Part shown: positions 9,619 to 20,214 of the stretch, in pieces | Position numbering within the stretch: the first letter of the stretch is position 1 | How the letters are laid out: each line of letters starts with the position of its first letter | Assembly: GCA_001770205.1 (NCBI GenBank) | Contig: MEQL01000012.1 | Coordinates: 82,897-146,896, forward strand | Direction of reading: 5' to 3' | Length of the DNA: 64,000 nucleotides | Source: Bdellovibrionales bacterium RIFOXYD12_FULL_39_22 | GTDB taxonomy: Bacteria; Bdellovibrionota; Bacteriovoracia; Bacteriovoracales; Bacteriovoracaceae | Made by a program: the position numbers and the translations under genes | Notes under the pieces: generated by a model | Seen by the model: only the letters and a program-made list of their open reading frames with translations | Database searches by the model: none | Told to the model about the DNA's origin: nothing

Positions 9619-10117
9619 GTCCCTTCACCTCACGTTTTAAATAGATAAGATCATACTTGGTATCACTGCGACTCGTTGCCGCCATTTCGTACTTGCCAGA
9701 AAGCTTAATTGCATCTTTAGGACAGGCCTCCTCACAAAAACCGCAAAAACAGCACCGAAGAGAATCAATATCAAATCGCACTGGCCGTTTTTCTTTTTTT
9801 ACACCATCGGGATTTTTCGAACTCTCTCTCTCCCCGGCCACAATTGTTATACATTCGGCTGGACAGACTGTTTGACAAAGATAACAGGCCGTACAATTTT
9901 CTGTTTTATTTTTGTCTACAGAAATAAAATGTGAGCCCCTAAAACGATTTGAGTATTCTCGCTTAACTTCCGGATACATAATAGTGTTATGCTTCCGTAA
10001 GAAAAAACCATTAATAAAATGTTTCAGCGTAATTAACAGTCCCTGTACAATAGCAAAGAGGTAGAATTTCTCCTGCCAAGTATAAGGCCTAGATACATTA
10101 ACTGTTTTCGTGGCCAT
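9611..10117 (-). CDS. nuoI: NADH-quinone oxidoreductase subunit I (two 4Fe-4S clusters)
   Basis: A 168-residue peripheral-arm subunit carrying clusters N6a and N6b. Two ferredoxin motifs are intact: CTACYLCQTVCP near residue 75 and CCFCGFCEEACP near 122. The preceding helix (LLITLKHFINGFFLRKHNT) and the EYSNRFRGSH motif are typical. It transfers electrons between NuoG and NuoB. Spacing to nuoH is 18 bases. Confidence 0.97.
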   Translation of the reverse strand: MATKTVNVSRPYTWQEKFYLFAIVQGLLITLKHFINGFFLRKHNTIMYPEVKREYSNRFRGSHFISVDKNKTENCTACYLCQTVCPAECITIVAGERESSKNPDGVKKEKRPVRFDIDSLRCCFCGFCEEACPKDAIKLSGKYEMAATSRSDTKYDLIYLKREVKGRG

Positions 10118-10135
10118 CGCTCAATCTCCCCTTTT

Positions 10136-11221
10136 CTAACTAACAAAAAAATACGACATAAAAATTACCACTAGCAAATTGACAAATGAGAGAGGAAAAA
10201 GCACTTTCCAACCCAAATCCATCAATTGATCAAACCTAAAACGAGGAAGTGTCCAACGCACCCATACAAAGACAAAAAGAAAAAATCCTACCTTTAGTAA
10301 TATAGATACAAACTCAAAGGCCGCTTTTACATTCTGTAAAGCATCGGGTGATCCATCCGTATATCCTCCGACCCAAGAAACCAACAGGCCAAATCCTGGC
10401 AGTAGATTAAAGCCTCCAAAATAAAGAGTAGAAATCAATGCCGATGCCATTACCATTGCTACATATTCTGCCAAAAAAAACATTCCAAATTTCATGGCCC
10501 CATACTCAGTGTGATAACCACCAACAATTTCGGCATCTCCTTCAGGTAAATCAAAAGGAAGACGATTGGTTTCAGCAAAGATGGAGATAAAAAAGATCAG
10601 TGCACCAATGGGGTTAATGAAGGCCCCCCAGGTGGGAATAAATCCCAACCAACTATCTCCCTGCCAGGCCACCATTTCCTGTAAGTTGAAAGTTCCATAG
10701 ATCACCAACATAGAAAGAATAGACATCCCCATCGCAATCTCGTAAGAGACCATTTGAGAAGAACCTCTGAGCGCTCCCAGTACAGTATATTTATTATGCG
10801 ACGCCCAGCCCCCTAAAATGACCGGATAAACTTCAAGGCCTGCGAAGGCCAATAGAAAAATAAGTCCGCTATCGATCTGAGCAATTTGTAAAACAACCTT
10901 CTGTCCCATCACCATAGCGTGTGAACCAAAAGGAATCACCATTAATGCCCCCAGCGGAGCTGCCAAAGCAATGGCCGGTGCCAAAAGATAGAAAAATTTA
11001 TTCACATGTCCGGGTATAAAACTCTCCTTCAAAAAGAGTTTAAGCACATCGGCTACTGATTGCAAAAGGCCAAAGGGGCCAACTCGATTGGGGCCCACCC
11101 TACCCTGCATCCAGGCCGAGCCACGTCGTTCAAACCAAACCAAAAAGGGCACACTTGAAAGCGCCAGGCCAACTACTACGGCCATTTTGGCAAACATTTG
11201 GATAAAATCAAATAGTGTCAT
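10136..11221 (-). CDS. nuoH: NADH-quinone oxidoreductase subunit H
   Basis: A 361-residue membrane subunit next to the quinone site. Motifs: FERRGSAWMQGRVGPNRVGP near residue 31, the SQMVSYEIAMGMSIL segment near 155, and ETNRLPFDLPEGDAEIVGGY near 217, which contains the acidic loop facing the quinone cavity. It terminates with a final hydrophobic helix. Standard size and position. Confidence 0.98.
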   Translation of the reverse strand: MTLFDFIQMFAKMAVVVGLALSSVPFLVWFERRGSAWMQGRVGPNRVGPFGLLQSVADVLKLFLKESFIPGHVNKFFYLLAPAIALAAPLGALMVIPFGSHAMVMGQKVVLQIAQIDSGLIFLLAFAGLEVYPVILGGWASHNKYTVLGALRGSSQMVSYEIAMGMSILSMLVIYGTFNLQEMVAWQGDSWLGFIPTWGAFINPIGALIFFISIFAETNRLPFDLPEGDAEIVGGYHTEYGAMKFGMFFLAEYVAMVMASALISTLYFGGFNLLPGFGLLVSWVGGYTDGSPDALQNVKAAFEFVSILLKVGFFLFVFVWVRWTLPRFRFDQLMDLGWKVLFPLSFVNLLVVIFMSYFFVS

Positions 11222-11244
11222 CTCTATTTCCTATTTTATACTTT

Positions 11245-12786
11245 TTACTTTTTAGTAAATCTAAGCAACCGATTAACTGCCATACCCTCTCCCAAATGCA
11301 CTACTGCTGGGATAAATTGTTGTCTGATACCATCACAATTAATATAGGTGCCGCTCTTTTCCACTGTCGCAAGGCCTGGAAGCATCACCTCTACGGCCGC
11401 TCCCAAAGACGCCTGCTCTGCACTGTTCCATACACCTAACAAAATTAACTTTTGGCCATTACCCACTGCTGGCACTGCTGACCGGCCGAAACGAACGAGT
11501 AAAACTAAATCACTATCATTAATCTGCCCATTTTCTAGTGGTGCCAATTTACACTCTTCCGCTCCACGCAAGTTGGCAGTTTTATCCTGCATAATCAGCA
11601 AGTGGTCTAATTTTTTATCTTGGGAAGAAGTTGAGAGTGTTCCTGTTCCATTAAAAGATCTAAAGGTAAATTTACTCCCAAACATATCCGGCAAGGCCGC
11701 TTGCAGATATCTAATCTCTTCAATAGTAGCATCTGTTCCTATTACCACTTTTACCTTTTTTGCCGTCTCCAATAAGTGTCCAGTCGCCGCTTGCGCCAAC
11801 TCCCAACTAGTGGCCTGCAAGGCCCCATTGTGCGCTAACATTGGACGTACGATACGCGTCGGATCCATCACCTGATGATAACTAAGCCGGCCAGTATCAC
11901 AAATCCAATGGCCGTTAATTTTTTCATTATAGGCCGGAGTGAAGCGATAAATAATATTATCCTCGCTATGCACTTCGATATTACATCCTTTAGAACAACC
12001 ATCACACACGGAAGGATGGCGCTGCAAAAACCAAGAGCGCTTTACAAAGCGAAAATCATTAAAAGTTAAGGCCCCCACTGGACAAAAATCTGAAAGGCAT
12101 CCTTGATACTCGCTGGTTAATCCCAATTTATCATCTGCTAAAGTTAGTTCTTTATGCCAACTGCGATTGACCATCATCAAATCACAACTTTTGACGACCT
12201 CTTCGGAAAAACGTACGCAACGCTCACAGTGCACACAACGATTCATATTAAGTGTTATTTTTTCTGAAAGCTTTTTGGTGGCCGCCTTAGGATAAGTACG
12301 CTTGTCCTCTAAAAAACTAGAAGTCACTGGCCCATAGCGATAGTTATTATCTTGTAAATCACACTCACCGGCCTTATCACAAACCGGACAATCCAGTGGA
12401 TGATTGATAAGCAAAAACTCCATAACTCCTGCGCGACTTTTTAAAACTCTTTCCGTTTTAGTATGTACCACCATCCCGTCTGCAGCGGGAGTAGAACAGG
12501 CAGTCATAAGCTTGACCATTTTCTCCACTTCAACTGTACACATACGACAAGTACCTGCGATAGGAAGGCCCGGATGATAACAGTAACGTGGAATTAAATG
12601 TCCTCGTCCGGCCCGCTCGGCCACTTGTAAAATAGTATCTCCGGCCACAAACTCTACCACTTCTCCATCTAAAATTAACTTGGGAGCAGGATTGGCCCCT
12701 TTTTGCACGGCATGCTTGTTTGAACAATAATTCAAAGCAATCTCATGCTTACCCATTTCTCTGTTTATATCTGTTGTATTACACAT
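11245..12786 (-). CDS. nuoG: NADH-quinone oxidoreductase subunit G, short form
   Basis: A 513-residue complex I subunit binding a 2Fe-2S and several 4Fe-4S clusters. Cys motifs in order: CRMCTVEVE near the N terminus, [33 protein letters not shown] and [13 protein letters not shown]. Start ATG 12786 has GAGGG seven bases upstream and overlaps nuoF by eight bases; a longer frame to 12870 lies inside nuoF. The molybdopterin-oxidoreductase-like part is only about 270 residues and poorly conserved, compared with 600 or more in E. coli NuoG, so this is a trimmed C-terminal domain. The frame is intact, so it is probably a real short form. Confidence 0.95.
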   Translation of the reverse strand: MCNTTDINREMGKHEIALNYCSNKHAVQKGANPAPKLILDGEVVEFVAGDTILQVAERAGRGHLIPRYCYHPGLPIAGTCRMCTVEVEKMVKLMTACSTPAADGMVVHTKTERVLKSRAGVMEFLLINHPLDCPVCDKAGECDLQDNNYRYGPVTSSFLEDKRTYPKAATKKLSEKITLNMNRCVHCERCVRFSEEVVKSCDLMMVNRSWHKELTLADDKLGLTSEYQGCLSDFCPVGALTFNDFRFVKRSWFLQRHPSVCDGCSKGCNIEVHSEDNIIYRFTPAYNEKINGHWICDTGRLSYHQVMDPTRIVRPMLAHNGALQATSWELAQAATGHLLETAKKVKVVIGTDATIEEIRYLQAALPDMFGSKFTFRSFNGTGTLSTSSQDKKLDHLLIMQDKTANLRGAEECKLAPLENGQINDSDLVLLVRFGRSAVPAVGNGQKLILLGVWNSAEQASLGAAVEVMLPGLATVEKSGTYINCDGIRQQFIPAVVHLGEGMAVNRLLRFTKK

Positions 12787-14116
12787 GCGTTTGCCCTCGC
12801 ACTGAATCTGTGGCCGGTGCTCGCAGCATGGCCTTCTGCGGACAGCGTCTTTGTCGAATATGATCTTCAAATTCCGATCTAAATTTTCTAACTGCCGATA
12901 ATGCCGGCCCGGTTACGGCATCCGCAAAAGCGCAGATAGTTTGGCCGGCCATATTAGCACAAATGCGCTCAATAGTAATTAAATCATCATGCGTTCCTTT
13001 CCCGGCCTCAATCCGCGCAAACATGCGCGCTAACCAGTGACTACCTTCCCTACATTGTGAACACTGGCCACAGGACTCATGTTCATAAAAACGCAATAAA
13101 ATAGAGGTGGCCTCTACGATGCAGACATCCTCACTCATCACAATTGCACCACCCGATCCGGCCATAGTTTGGGCCTTCATCATCGCATCAAAACAAAGTG
13201 GTACATCTATCTCTTCGGCAGTAAGCATCGGAGCAGAAGCGCCACCAGGAATAACCGCTTTTAATTTTTTTCCATTACGTACTCCCCCTGCGATATCTAT
13301 TAACTCACGCAAAGTAGTCCGCATCGACAACTCATAAATACCCGGCCGTTCAACTTGGCCTGAAACACAAAACAGTCGCAAGCCACCTGATTTTTCCGTT
13401 CCCATGGCCGCAAACTTCGGGCCACCATGCTCAATAATATAAGGGATCACTGCAAAAGTTTCTACATTGTTTACACAAGTTGGCATGCCAAAGGCCCCGA
13501 CTTGAGCTGGAAAAGGCGGTTTCAATCTCGGCTCACCACGCTTTCCTTCTAGAGAATTAAGCAGCGCTGACTCTTCTCCACAAATATAAGCTCCTGCACC
13601 TCGATAGACAAAAAGATCAAAATGCAAATTTGACCCCAAAATATTTTTTCCCAAATATCCCTGGCCTCTAGCATCATCAATGGCCCGCTGGAGAAGACGT
13701 GCCTCCTTAAAAAATTCACCGCGGATATAGATATATCCACGCACTGCCCCCACCGCATGTGCCGCAATAACCATCCCTTCAATCAAAGCATGAGGATTTT
13801 TTGTCATGATCAAACGATCTTTAAAGGTCCCAGGCTCTCCTTCATCTGCATTGCATACTAAATATTTTGGCCTAGGACGGCCATCTGCATCCACCGGATT
13901 TTTTGGCATAAATGACCATTTCATCCCGGTGGGAAATCCCGCGCCACCTCTCCCGCGCAAATTAGATTTTTTTACTTCTTCGATTACTGCGTCTGGAGTG
14001 ATAGAAAGCGCTTTACGAAGTGCCTTATAACCATCATGGGCCAGATAAAAATCTATGGTTTGACAGTTTTGTTCCGCAATATATTTGGTTAAAATTTTCT
14101 CTCCCATCATGGCCAA
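12779..14116 (-). CDS. nuoF: NADH-quinone oxidoreductase subunit F (NADH/FMN, 4Fe-4S)
   Basis: A 445-residue NADH-oxidising subunit. The NADH/FMN-binding segments [17 protein letters not shown] near residue 55 and [19 protein letters not shown] near 175 are intact, and the 4Fe-4S motif [14 protein letters not shown] sits near residue 352. It overlaps nuoE by ten bases. Present together with nuoE and nuoG, so the operon encodes an NADH-accepting enzyme rather than the 11-subunit ferredoxin-type form. Confidence 0.98.
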   Translation of the reverse strand: MAMMGEKILTKYIAEQNCQTIDFYLAHDGYKALRKALSITPDAVIEEVKKSNLRGRGGAGFPTGMKWSFMPKNPVDADGRPRPKYLVCNADEGEPGTFKDRLIMTKNPHALIEGMVIAAHAVGAVRGYIYIRGEFFKEARLLQRAIDDARGQGYLGKNILGSNLHFDLFVYRGAGAYICGEESALLNSLEGKRGEPRLKPPFPAQVGAFGMPTCVNNVETFAVIPYIIEHGGPKFAAMGTEKSGGLRLFCVSGQVERPGIYELSMRTTLRELIDIAGGVRNGKKLKAVIPGGASAPMLTAEEIDVPLCFDAMMKAQTMAGSGGAIVMSEDVCIVEATSILLRFYEHESCGQCSQCREGSHWLARMFARIEAGKGTHDDLITIERICANMAGQTICAFADAVTGPALSAVRKFRSEFEDHIRQRRCPQKAMLRAPATDSVRGQTHV

Positions 14117-14637
14117 ACCTCTGGATTATAGGTTTCTCGTCCAATATATTTTTCTCCCGCATTAATTTTGCTGGAAAAACTTTGCATCAACTCATCTAAC
14201 ATCGGCAGATCCACATTTTCATAATAATCTTCATTCACCTGCAATACTGGCGCAGATCCGCAGGCACCCAAACATTCCACCTCACTTAGCGTATACTTTC
14301 CGTCGGTAGAACTCTGACCGGCGTTAATTTTTAATCGCTGCTCCATATGATGCATAAGTTTATCAGAACCATTTAGCCAACAACCAATATTGCTGCAAAG
14401 TTGATAATGAACTTGGCCAACCGCTTTCTTATTAAACATAGTATAAAAGGTTGCTACTTCTCTAATTTTCATCAACGGTAATTGCAAAAAAACGGCAATC
14501 TCTCGCATCGAATCTTCGCTCACCATTCCCGTTTCATGCTGCACTTCATGCAACATGGGAATGACCAACGCCTGGGTAGTCGGGAAATTGGGCCGCAGCC
14601 GATCTATCTTCTCTTTTAACTGCTGGGATATTGCCAT
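14107..14637 (-). CDS. nuoE: NADH-quinone oxidoreductase subunit E (2Fe-2S)
   Basis: A 176-residue thioredoxin-fold subunit with cluster N1a. The four Cys ligands are seen as CSNIGC (C-x4-C) near residue 98 and CLGAC (C-x3-C) near 138. The N-terminal helical part contains [15 protein letters not shown], typical of the family. It precedes and overlaps nuoF. Confidence 0.97.
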   Translation of the reverse strand: MAISQQLKEKIDRLRPNFPTTQALVIPMLHEVQHETGMVSEDSMREIAVFLQLPLMKIREVATFYTMFNKKAVGQVHYQLCSNIGCWLNGSDKLMHHMEQRLKINAGQSSTDGKYTLSEVECLGACGSAPVLQVNEDYYENVDLPMLDELMQSFSSKINAGEKYIGRETYNPEVWP

Positions 14638-14675
14638 AATTTTCTATCCTCTCTAAATCTATCTTAGAAACAGCG

Positions 14676-16406
14676 CTAACGATCTAACTCGCCAGCAATA
14701 ATGTTAATACTACCAAGCGTTGCGACGGCATCAGGAATCTTGCCGCCCTTTACAGTTTGCTCAAAATTTTGGAAAAGCATAAACGAAGGAGACTTCACTC
14801 GCATTCTCCAGGCCTTTGGCCCTCCACGCGCTACAATATAAAATCCCAACTCACCGTTAGGTGCCTCTATGGAAGAATAGGCTTCTCCCGGAGGAATCTC
14901 TATTCCTTCCATAAAAATTTTAAAATGATGAATTAGATCTTCCATCTTCGTATAAACATCTTGTTTGGCCGGAATTTTTACCCGCTTATCATCCACCCAA
15001 ATCGGCCCTTTAGGAATTTTGGCCACACACTGCTGTAAAATACGTACCGACTGACGCATCTCTTCCATCCGCACCAAATAGCGATCGTAAACATCCCCAT
15101 TAGTACCCACGGCCACGTCAAAATCCAAGTTGGGATAATTGTAATAAGGCCGATCTCGTCGCAAATCAAAATCAACTCCCGACGCTCTTGCCACTGGCCC
15201 CATCAGCGAATATTTAATGGCATCTTCTTTAGAGATAATGCCGACACCTCTGGTGCGATCGATCCAAATACGATTAGAGGTTAGCAAATTAGAAACTTCA
15301 TTTAAGGTACGCGGAAACTCTTCTACAAAGCGGCGCATACGAGCTTCAAAATTCTCTGGCAGATCATAACTCATTCCACCAATACGCGCATAACTAGTCG
15401 TCAGGCGCATTCCACACATGCTCTCAATCATGGTGTAGGCCTCTTCTCGCCAATAGTAAAAATGCCAAAAAATAGTCATGGCCCCCAAATCTAATGCATT
15501 AATGGCCACACACACCAGGTGATCAATAATTCGAGACAACTCCATGGCCATCACTCGAATAACCATAGTACGATCGGTAATTGTCAACCCCATCAATTTT
15601 TCCACGGCCATGCAGTAACCAACATTATTGGCCAAAGAGGAGCAGTAGTTTAAGCGATCAGTATATACAATCCATTGATGATAACTGCGATTTTCTCCTA
15701 ATTTTTCAATGGCACGATGAAGATATCCTAACTCACAGGCAGCATCCTCAATAGTTTCTCCATTGATTCGACACATAACTCGCAAAGTTCCATGCATGGC
15801 CGGGTGGGAAGGTCCTAAATTTAACAAAACATTAGGATTATAAAAATCATTAAGATTAACTCTGTTTTCACCACTCTCCTCATTGGACAAAGGAAGAGGT
15901 GTTTGTCCTAAGTGGAACTTTATGTTATCTGAAAATGGTTGACGCTGCTTCATTGGATATTCTTTTCTCAACGGGTAACCAACAAAACGATCATCCATCA
16001 TTATGCGACGGAGATTGGGATGGCCTTCAAACACAATCCCATACATATCGAAGGCCTCTCGCTCTAACCAATTGGCCCCCAAAAAAAGTGATACAAGACT
16101 TTTAACTTGTGTATCTAACCCCACTAAAAGTTTGAGACGTACTCGCATGTGCGTACTTTGCGAATATAATTGATAAACCAATACAAAACGCTCGCTGCCA
16201 TCTACGCCATCAATATTATCGTAAGCGGTAAGATCTACCAAATAATCAAAAAGAAACTCTTTATCCGATTTCAATTCAGCGGCCAGAGTTACCATATCAG
16301 TCGGAGAAGTTGCCCACAAGATCAACTCGAAGGCCGCGTCCATTTGTGACTTTCTCTTATCGCCATATTTACTTTTTAAATTTTCATAGTTTTGTGCGCC
16401 ACTCAT
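14676..16406 (-). CDS. nuoCD: NADH-quinone oxidoreductase fused subunit C/D
   Basis: A 576-residue natural fusion of NuoC (about residues 1-185) and NuoD (about 190-576). NuoC landmarks: NWLEREAFDMYGIVFEGHP and GYPLRKEYP. NuoD landmarks: NLGPSHPAMHGTLRV, GYLHRAIEKLGENRSY and the C-terminal LGSINIIAGELDR; the family usually ends in GEVDR. The quinone-site His and Asp regions are kept. The start ATG overlaps the nuoB stop as TAATG. The NuoC-NuoD fusion is known in several proteobacteria, so it is not unusual. Confidence 0.97.
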   Translation of the reverse strand: MSGAQNYENLKSKYGDKRKSQMDAAFELILWATSPTDMVTLAAELKSDKEFLFDYLVDLTAYDNIDGVDGSERFVLVYQLYSQSTHMRVRLKLLVGLDTQVKSLVSLFLGANWLEREAFDMYGIVFEGHPNLRRIMMDDRFVGYPLRKEYPMKQRQPFSDNIKFHLGQTPLPLSNEESGENRVNLNDFYNPNVLLNLGPSHPAMHGTLRVMCRINGETIEDAACELGYLHRAIEKLGENRSYHQWIVYTDRLNYCSSLANNVGYCMAVEKLMGLTITDRTMVIRVMAMELSRIIDHLVCVAINALDLGAMTIFWHFYYWREEAYTMIESMCGMRLTTSYARIGGMSYDLPENFEARMRRFVEEFPRTLNEVSNLLTSNRIWIDRTRGVGIISKEDAIKYSLMGPVARASGVDFDLRRDRPYYNYPNLDFDVAVGTNGDVYDRYLVRMEEMRQSVRILQQCVAKIPKGPIWVDDKRVKIPAKQDVYTKMEDLIHHFKIFMEGIEIPPGEAYSSIEAPNGELGFYIVARGGPKAWRMRVKSPSFMLFQNFEQTVKGGKIPDAVATLGSINIIAGELDR

Positions 16407-17020
16407 TATCTCCCCTCCTGCTGGGCCCGCTGAGAGGCCACATACTCAGGTGTAATGGTTAGGCCCGCAGCAATAATCTGCTCTCGAGTTTGGGATAGTT
16501 TGTTATTATAGGACATAGCATTTATCGCATCATCAAAGGTAGGCTTGTTTGCGCTACAACGGGAAATTTTTCCATCAATAATTTTCTGCAAATGCAAAAT
16601 GGCGTACAAAAATCCCTCTGGGATTGGCGGACACCCTGGAACATAAACATCTACAGGCATAATCTCATCAATGCCCTGCAATACAGAATAGGTGTCAAAA
16701 ATACCTCCAGAAGAGGAACATGCTCCAATAGCAATAACCCACTTAGGCTCTAACATCTGATCATAGATTGTTCGCAAAACTGGCGCCATTTTAGTAGTAA
16801 TTGTGCCAGCCACTAAAAGCATGTCACACTGCCTTGGCGAAAACCGCACTACTTCCGCTCCAAAACGAGAGACATCGTAATGAGAAGAGAGCGTCGACAT
16901 TAACTCAATTCCACAGCATGATGTTCCAAAGGGCATTGGCCAGAGAGAATTTTTTCTTGCCCACTTGGCCGCCTCTTCAAAGAGCATGGGAAAGATCATT
17001 GCACTTCCATCTTTAGACAT
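16406..17020 (-). CDS. nuoB: NADH-quinone oxidoreductase subunit B (4Fe-4S N2)
   Basis: A 204-residue subunit holding cluster N2, the electron donor to quinone. The tandem Cys motif [10 protein letters not shown] is at residues 33-42, IGACSSSGG and [12 protein letters not shown] supply the other ligands. AGGAG precedes ATG 17020. The C-terminal extension of about 40 residues beyond the core is charged and ends SQRAQQEGR. Confidence 0.98.
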   Translation of the reverse strand: MSKDGSAMIFPMLFEEAAKWARKNSLWPMPFGTSCCGIELMSTLSSHYDVSRFGAEVVRFSPRQCDMLLVAGTITTKMAPVLRTIYDQMLEPKWVIAIGACSSSGGIFDTYSVLQGIDEIMPVDVYVPGCPPIPEGFLYAILHLQKIIDGKISRCSANKPTFDDAINAMSYNNKLSQTREQIIAAGLTITPEYVASQRAQQEGR

Positions 17021-17062
17021 CTTTATATCTCCTAATATCTCTTAACTCTTAACTCTTAAAAA

Positions 17063-17464
17063 CTAATCCCAATTAAAGGCGTTCCTTTTTCGCAAATAGA
17101 TGTATCCACCCAACAAAAGCAAGATAAAAAAGAGCATCTCCAACAGAACAAATGGGCCAATAGAGCGATAGTGCTTGTACACTAACGTCCACGGATACAT
17201 GAAGACAATCTCCACATCAAAAATCAAAAAAATAATTCCAATTAAGTAATAACGAACAGAAAATTGTTGATGAGCATCCCCAACATAAGCAACACCACAC
17301 TCATACACATCCAATTTCTTGGCCAATGCTTTACCGTTTTTTTCCTTAGGCCGCATACCGAGTAAATTATTGATAATGAGCAGTGCACTGCCTAGAACAA
17401 TCGCAATAACTAGTAAACTAGCAGCGGCAACATATCCCTCAACTTCCCAAAATTGTAGAGGCAT
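17063..17464 (-). CDS. nuoA: NADH-quinone oxidoreductase subunit A
   Basis: A 133-residue, three-helix complex I subunit, first gene of the nuo operon. The conserved loop DVYECGV near residue 51 and helix 2 RYYLIGIIFLIFDVEIVF are clear. AGGAGA precedes ATG 17464. It starts a run of 13 same-strand, mostly overlapping genes. Confidence 0.98.
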   Translation of the reverse strand: MPLQFWEVEGYVAAASLLVIAIVLGSALLIINNLLGMRPKEKNGKALAKKLDVYECGVAYVGDAHQQFSVRYYLIGIIFLIFDVEIVFMYPWTLVYKHYRSIGPFVLLEMLFFILLLLGGYIYLRKRNAFNWD

Positions 17465-17492
17465 ACTTTCTCCTGAAATTTAAGTTTGCAAA

Positions 17493-17521
17493 AGTCTAGC
17501 ACATCGATTTTATGAACTCAA
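17493..17521 (-). promoter_or_regulatory. predicted sigma-70-type promoter of the nuo operon
   Basis: On the minus strand TTGAGT (17516-17521) is separated by 17 bases from TAGACT (17493-17498); each matches the consensus at four of six positions. It would start transcription about 20-25 bases before nuoA ATG 17464, whose AGGAGA lies in between. It is the only promoter-like pair seen in the 93-base gap after metG. Confidence 0.45.
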
Positions 17522-17557
17522 CGATGTTTAAAAGAAAAATTGAAGATTATTTATTCG

Positions 17558-19459
17558 CTATGACAAAACCGCCGGGAAGTAGCTTTGTTGCGCCCCCACC
17601 TGGTGGCCGGCGGGAATAGGAATCCCCAACTCATCTATTCGAAAAACATCTTTGGGCAAATTAAGAGACTGCCGTAATATATCCATCGTCTGAGGAACAA
17701 AGGGATAAAGCATTATCATAATATTTTTTAGAATATAGAAGGAGGAGAAAAGTGCATCTTTGCGCTCATTTTCAGGATAGCGATCATCATGCGGCCGATA
17801 TTGAGTAAAGAGACTATTAATAATGCGCGCATAATTTTCTATGGCAAACAGCAGTGTAGAATATTCTGCTTTTTCCATAGACCGTAAATATTTGGAAACT
17901 ATCTTAACCGTCTCACTCTCCACCTTTTCTAGCAATTTTCCATCCGGAATCTTTCCCTCATACTTGGAATGAGCTGCCGAAATAGGTTTTTCAAAGGAGG
18001 CATTAAGCGGCCCGGCCAAAAACTTATTGCGCTCATCCAAAGTTTTAAAATCAAAGTTGGAATTCTTCTCGGGCAAACTAAGCAATGCCAAAAAATACCG
18101 AATCTGATCGCAGCTATAACCTTTCTCATCTAGCAACTGATCTCCCGAGAAAAAATTACCTCGGGACTTACTCATTTTCTCTCCATCTACTTGCAAATGG
18201 AAACAGCCAAAAACATCGGTCATCTGGGGCTCACCCTCTTTAGGCATTCGCATCGGATCATCTTGGGACCCCAACCACAATGCCGCCTGCATTAGGGTAT
18301 AAAAATAGATATTATCCTGTCCTAAAAACTGAAAAATGCGGGCCTTCGGGTCACACCAAAATTCTCGATAACGCTCAGGATTTTCCCCGCGTGCTTTAAG
18401 GGCAGTTTTAGAAAAAGAGATCGGGGCAATCAACGAATCTGGCCAAACGTATAACGTCTTACCGGCCATCTCCTCATCAATCTCTGCCGGCACAGGAATT
18501 CCCCAAGAAACATCTCGAGTAATCGAACGATGTGCCCAACCATCTAGTAGGGATGTCGCTATGTGATGTTCTGCAAATATCTCCTGTCCCCTCGTCAACG
18601 CCCCTAGTGATTCAAACTGTACCACAATTTTTTTGCCGGGAGCATAGCGACTCTTGTGTGCAGGAAGTTTATCTTTGAGATCTTTAAACTTCTGCTCATC
18701 TACATTGCTAAACACAATACAAGGCATAACTGTATTGATAACTTCACGATAAACTGGTTTGCGCCACACTTTTTCTTTGCTTTGGGCCCACTCTCGCAAT
18801 AAATCTGAGACTTTCCACATATCTAGCCACCAATGAGCGGTATCTTTTAACACTGGCGTGGCATCACTAAGAGCGCTCCGCGGATTGATCAATTCCTGTG
18901 GCCCATACTGCGCACCACAAACATCACAATCATCACTATAGGCCTTAGTATTACTGCATTTTTCGTTCGGGCATTTCCCCATGATATAACGATCTGGTAA
19001 AAAACGATTTAGCTTCGGATCATACCATTGCTTGCTAATGCGCTTATTCAACATTTTATTGCGATACATTTTCCGTAGCATCTCTTGTGCTAGGGCGGCA
19101 TGATGCGGAAAAGTTTCTGCACGAGAAGTTCCTGTATAGATATCGGTCTGAATGGAATAACGCTCTAGCGTTTTTTTTTGTTTTTGATGAATAGAATCAA
19201 TAAAATCATGAATATTCATTCCACTCTGAATGGCCGAAACCTCGCTGGTAGAGCCATGATCATCTGTACCGCAAACAAATAAAACATTTTCCCCGCCAAT
19301 TAACATTCGCAACCAACGAGCATAAATGTCTGGTGGCAGTAATGCCCCGGCCAAATGACCTAAATGTAGTGGCCCATTGGCATACGGCATCCCCCCAGTG
19401 ACCACGGCCTTAGTTGGACGTTTAAAATTGCTTAATACTGATGCTACTGTTTGCGCCAC
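17558..19459 (-). CDS. metG: methionyl-tRNA synthetase
   Basis: A 633-residue class I aminoacyl-tRNA synthetase that charges tRNA-Met. The HIGH signature appears as HLGH at residues 32-35 and KMSKS is at 428-432. A zinc-knuckle insert CPNEKC...CDVC lies near residue 165. The length ends after the anticodon-binding helical domain; the optional C-terminal EMAP/tRNA-binding domain of E. coli MetG is missing, as in many bacteria. The start is GTG 19459 with only a weak ribosome site (a C-rich stretch), so the exact start is slightly uncertain. Confidence 0.96.
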   Translation of the reverse strand: MAQTVASVLSNFKRPTKAVVTGGMPYANGPLHLGHLAGALLPPDIYARWLRMLIGGENVLFVCGTDDHGSTSEVSAIQSGMNIHDFIDSIHQKQKKTLERYSIQTDIYTGTSRAETFPHHAALAQEMLRKMYRNKMLNKRISKQWYDPKLNRFLPDRYIMGKCPNEKCSNTKAYSDDCDVCGAQYGPQELINPRSALSDATPVLKDTAHWWLDMWKVSDLLREWAQSKEKVWRKPVYREVINTVMPCIVFSNVDEQKFKDLKDKLPAHKSRYAPGKKIVVQFESLGALTRGQEIFAEHHIATSLLDGWAHRSITRDVSWGIPVPAEIDEEMAGKTLYVWPDSLIAPISFSKTALKARGENPERYREFWCDPKARIFQFLGQDNIYFYTLMQAALWLGSQDDPMRMPKEGEPQMTDVFGCFHLQVDGEKMSKSRGNFFSGDQLLDEKGYSCDQIRYFLALLSLPEKNSNFDFKTLDERNKFLAGPLNASFEKPISAAHSKYEGKIPDGKLLEKVESETVKIVSKYLRSMEKAEYSTLLFAIENYARIINSLFTQYRPHDDRYPENERKDALFSSFYILKNIMIMLYPFVPQTMDILRQSLNLPKDVFRIDELGIPIPAGHQVGAQQSYFPAVLS

Positions 19460-19553
19460 TTCGGGAAAATCTGGTTTTATAAATCACCACCTAAAAAATG
19501 GATGTTTTGTATCTTGTAAAAAAATATAATATCTACTGAAAGCTGTCAGCAAT

Positions 19554-19976
19554 TTATTTTAAGGCCTCTTGCACTAACTGACTGGCACGCTTCCCATCAA
19601 ATTGCCCCTTAATCTTGGGTGTTAACTCTTTCATTATCATTCCCATATTGGGATTAGTTAAACTGCCCTTGATCTGGCCTATTAATTTTATAACCGCTGC
19701 CTCATCTAATTGGGCCGGTAAATATTCGGTCAAGATAGCAACCTCTTTTGAAGTTTTCTCATATAACTCACTACCTTTAGGAAAATTTTCCAAAGAATCT
19801 TTCATTTTCTTCACATGTGCCACTAAAACATCCATCTCCTCCTTGGGTTTTACGGAAGTTTTATTTTCTAGCAACATACTCTTTAGGTAGCGCAAGGCCT
19901 CTAGGCGATCTTTGTCCTTACTTTTCATCGCCGCCTTGATTTCTTCTCCGATCTGTTCAAACATTGTTGCGGCCAT
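19554..19976 (-). CDS. GatB/YqeY-domain protein
   Basis: A 140-residue all-helical protein of the YqeY family, related to the tRNA-binding C-terminal domain of GatB. Family features: an N-terminal FEQIGEEIKAAMKSKDKDRLEALR, central EVAILTEYLPAQL, and C-terminal GMIMKELTPKIKGQFDG. ATG 19976 is chosen because AAGGAGAG stands five bases upstream; a longer frame to 20030 lacks such a site. It lies just upstream of metG on the same strand, a sensible neighbour for a translation-linked protein. Its molecular role is not established for the family. Confidence 0.9.
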   Translation of the reverse strand: MAATMFEQIGEEIKAAMKSKDKDRLEALRYLKSMLLENKTSVKPKEEMDVLVAHVKKMKDSLENFPKGSELYEKTSKEVAILTEYLPAQLDEAAVIKLIGQIKGSLTNPNMGMIMKELTPKIKGQFDGKRASQLVQEALK

Positions 19977-20214
19977 ATTAACTCTCCTTACAAAATTAAG
20001 TTGTATATATAAATGGTGATAAATTACCAAAATGGTATAAGCGGAAATACGTTAAGTCAGTATAAAAAATGGCAAAACCACATATATTGGCAATATTTTT
20101 CTTTCTATTTTATCCCTAATTTGGGTTGGTTTTTTACAAAGTGCCAGGGTTTCAATAAATCGGCCCAAAATTCCTTTCTAATAGTAAGTTAACCACATGC
20201 GAGAGTCGACGGCG

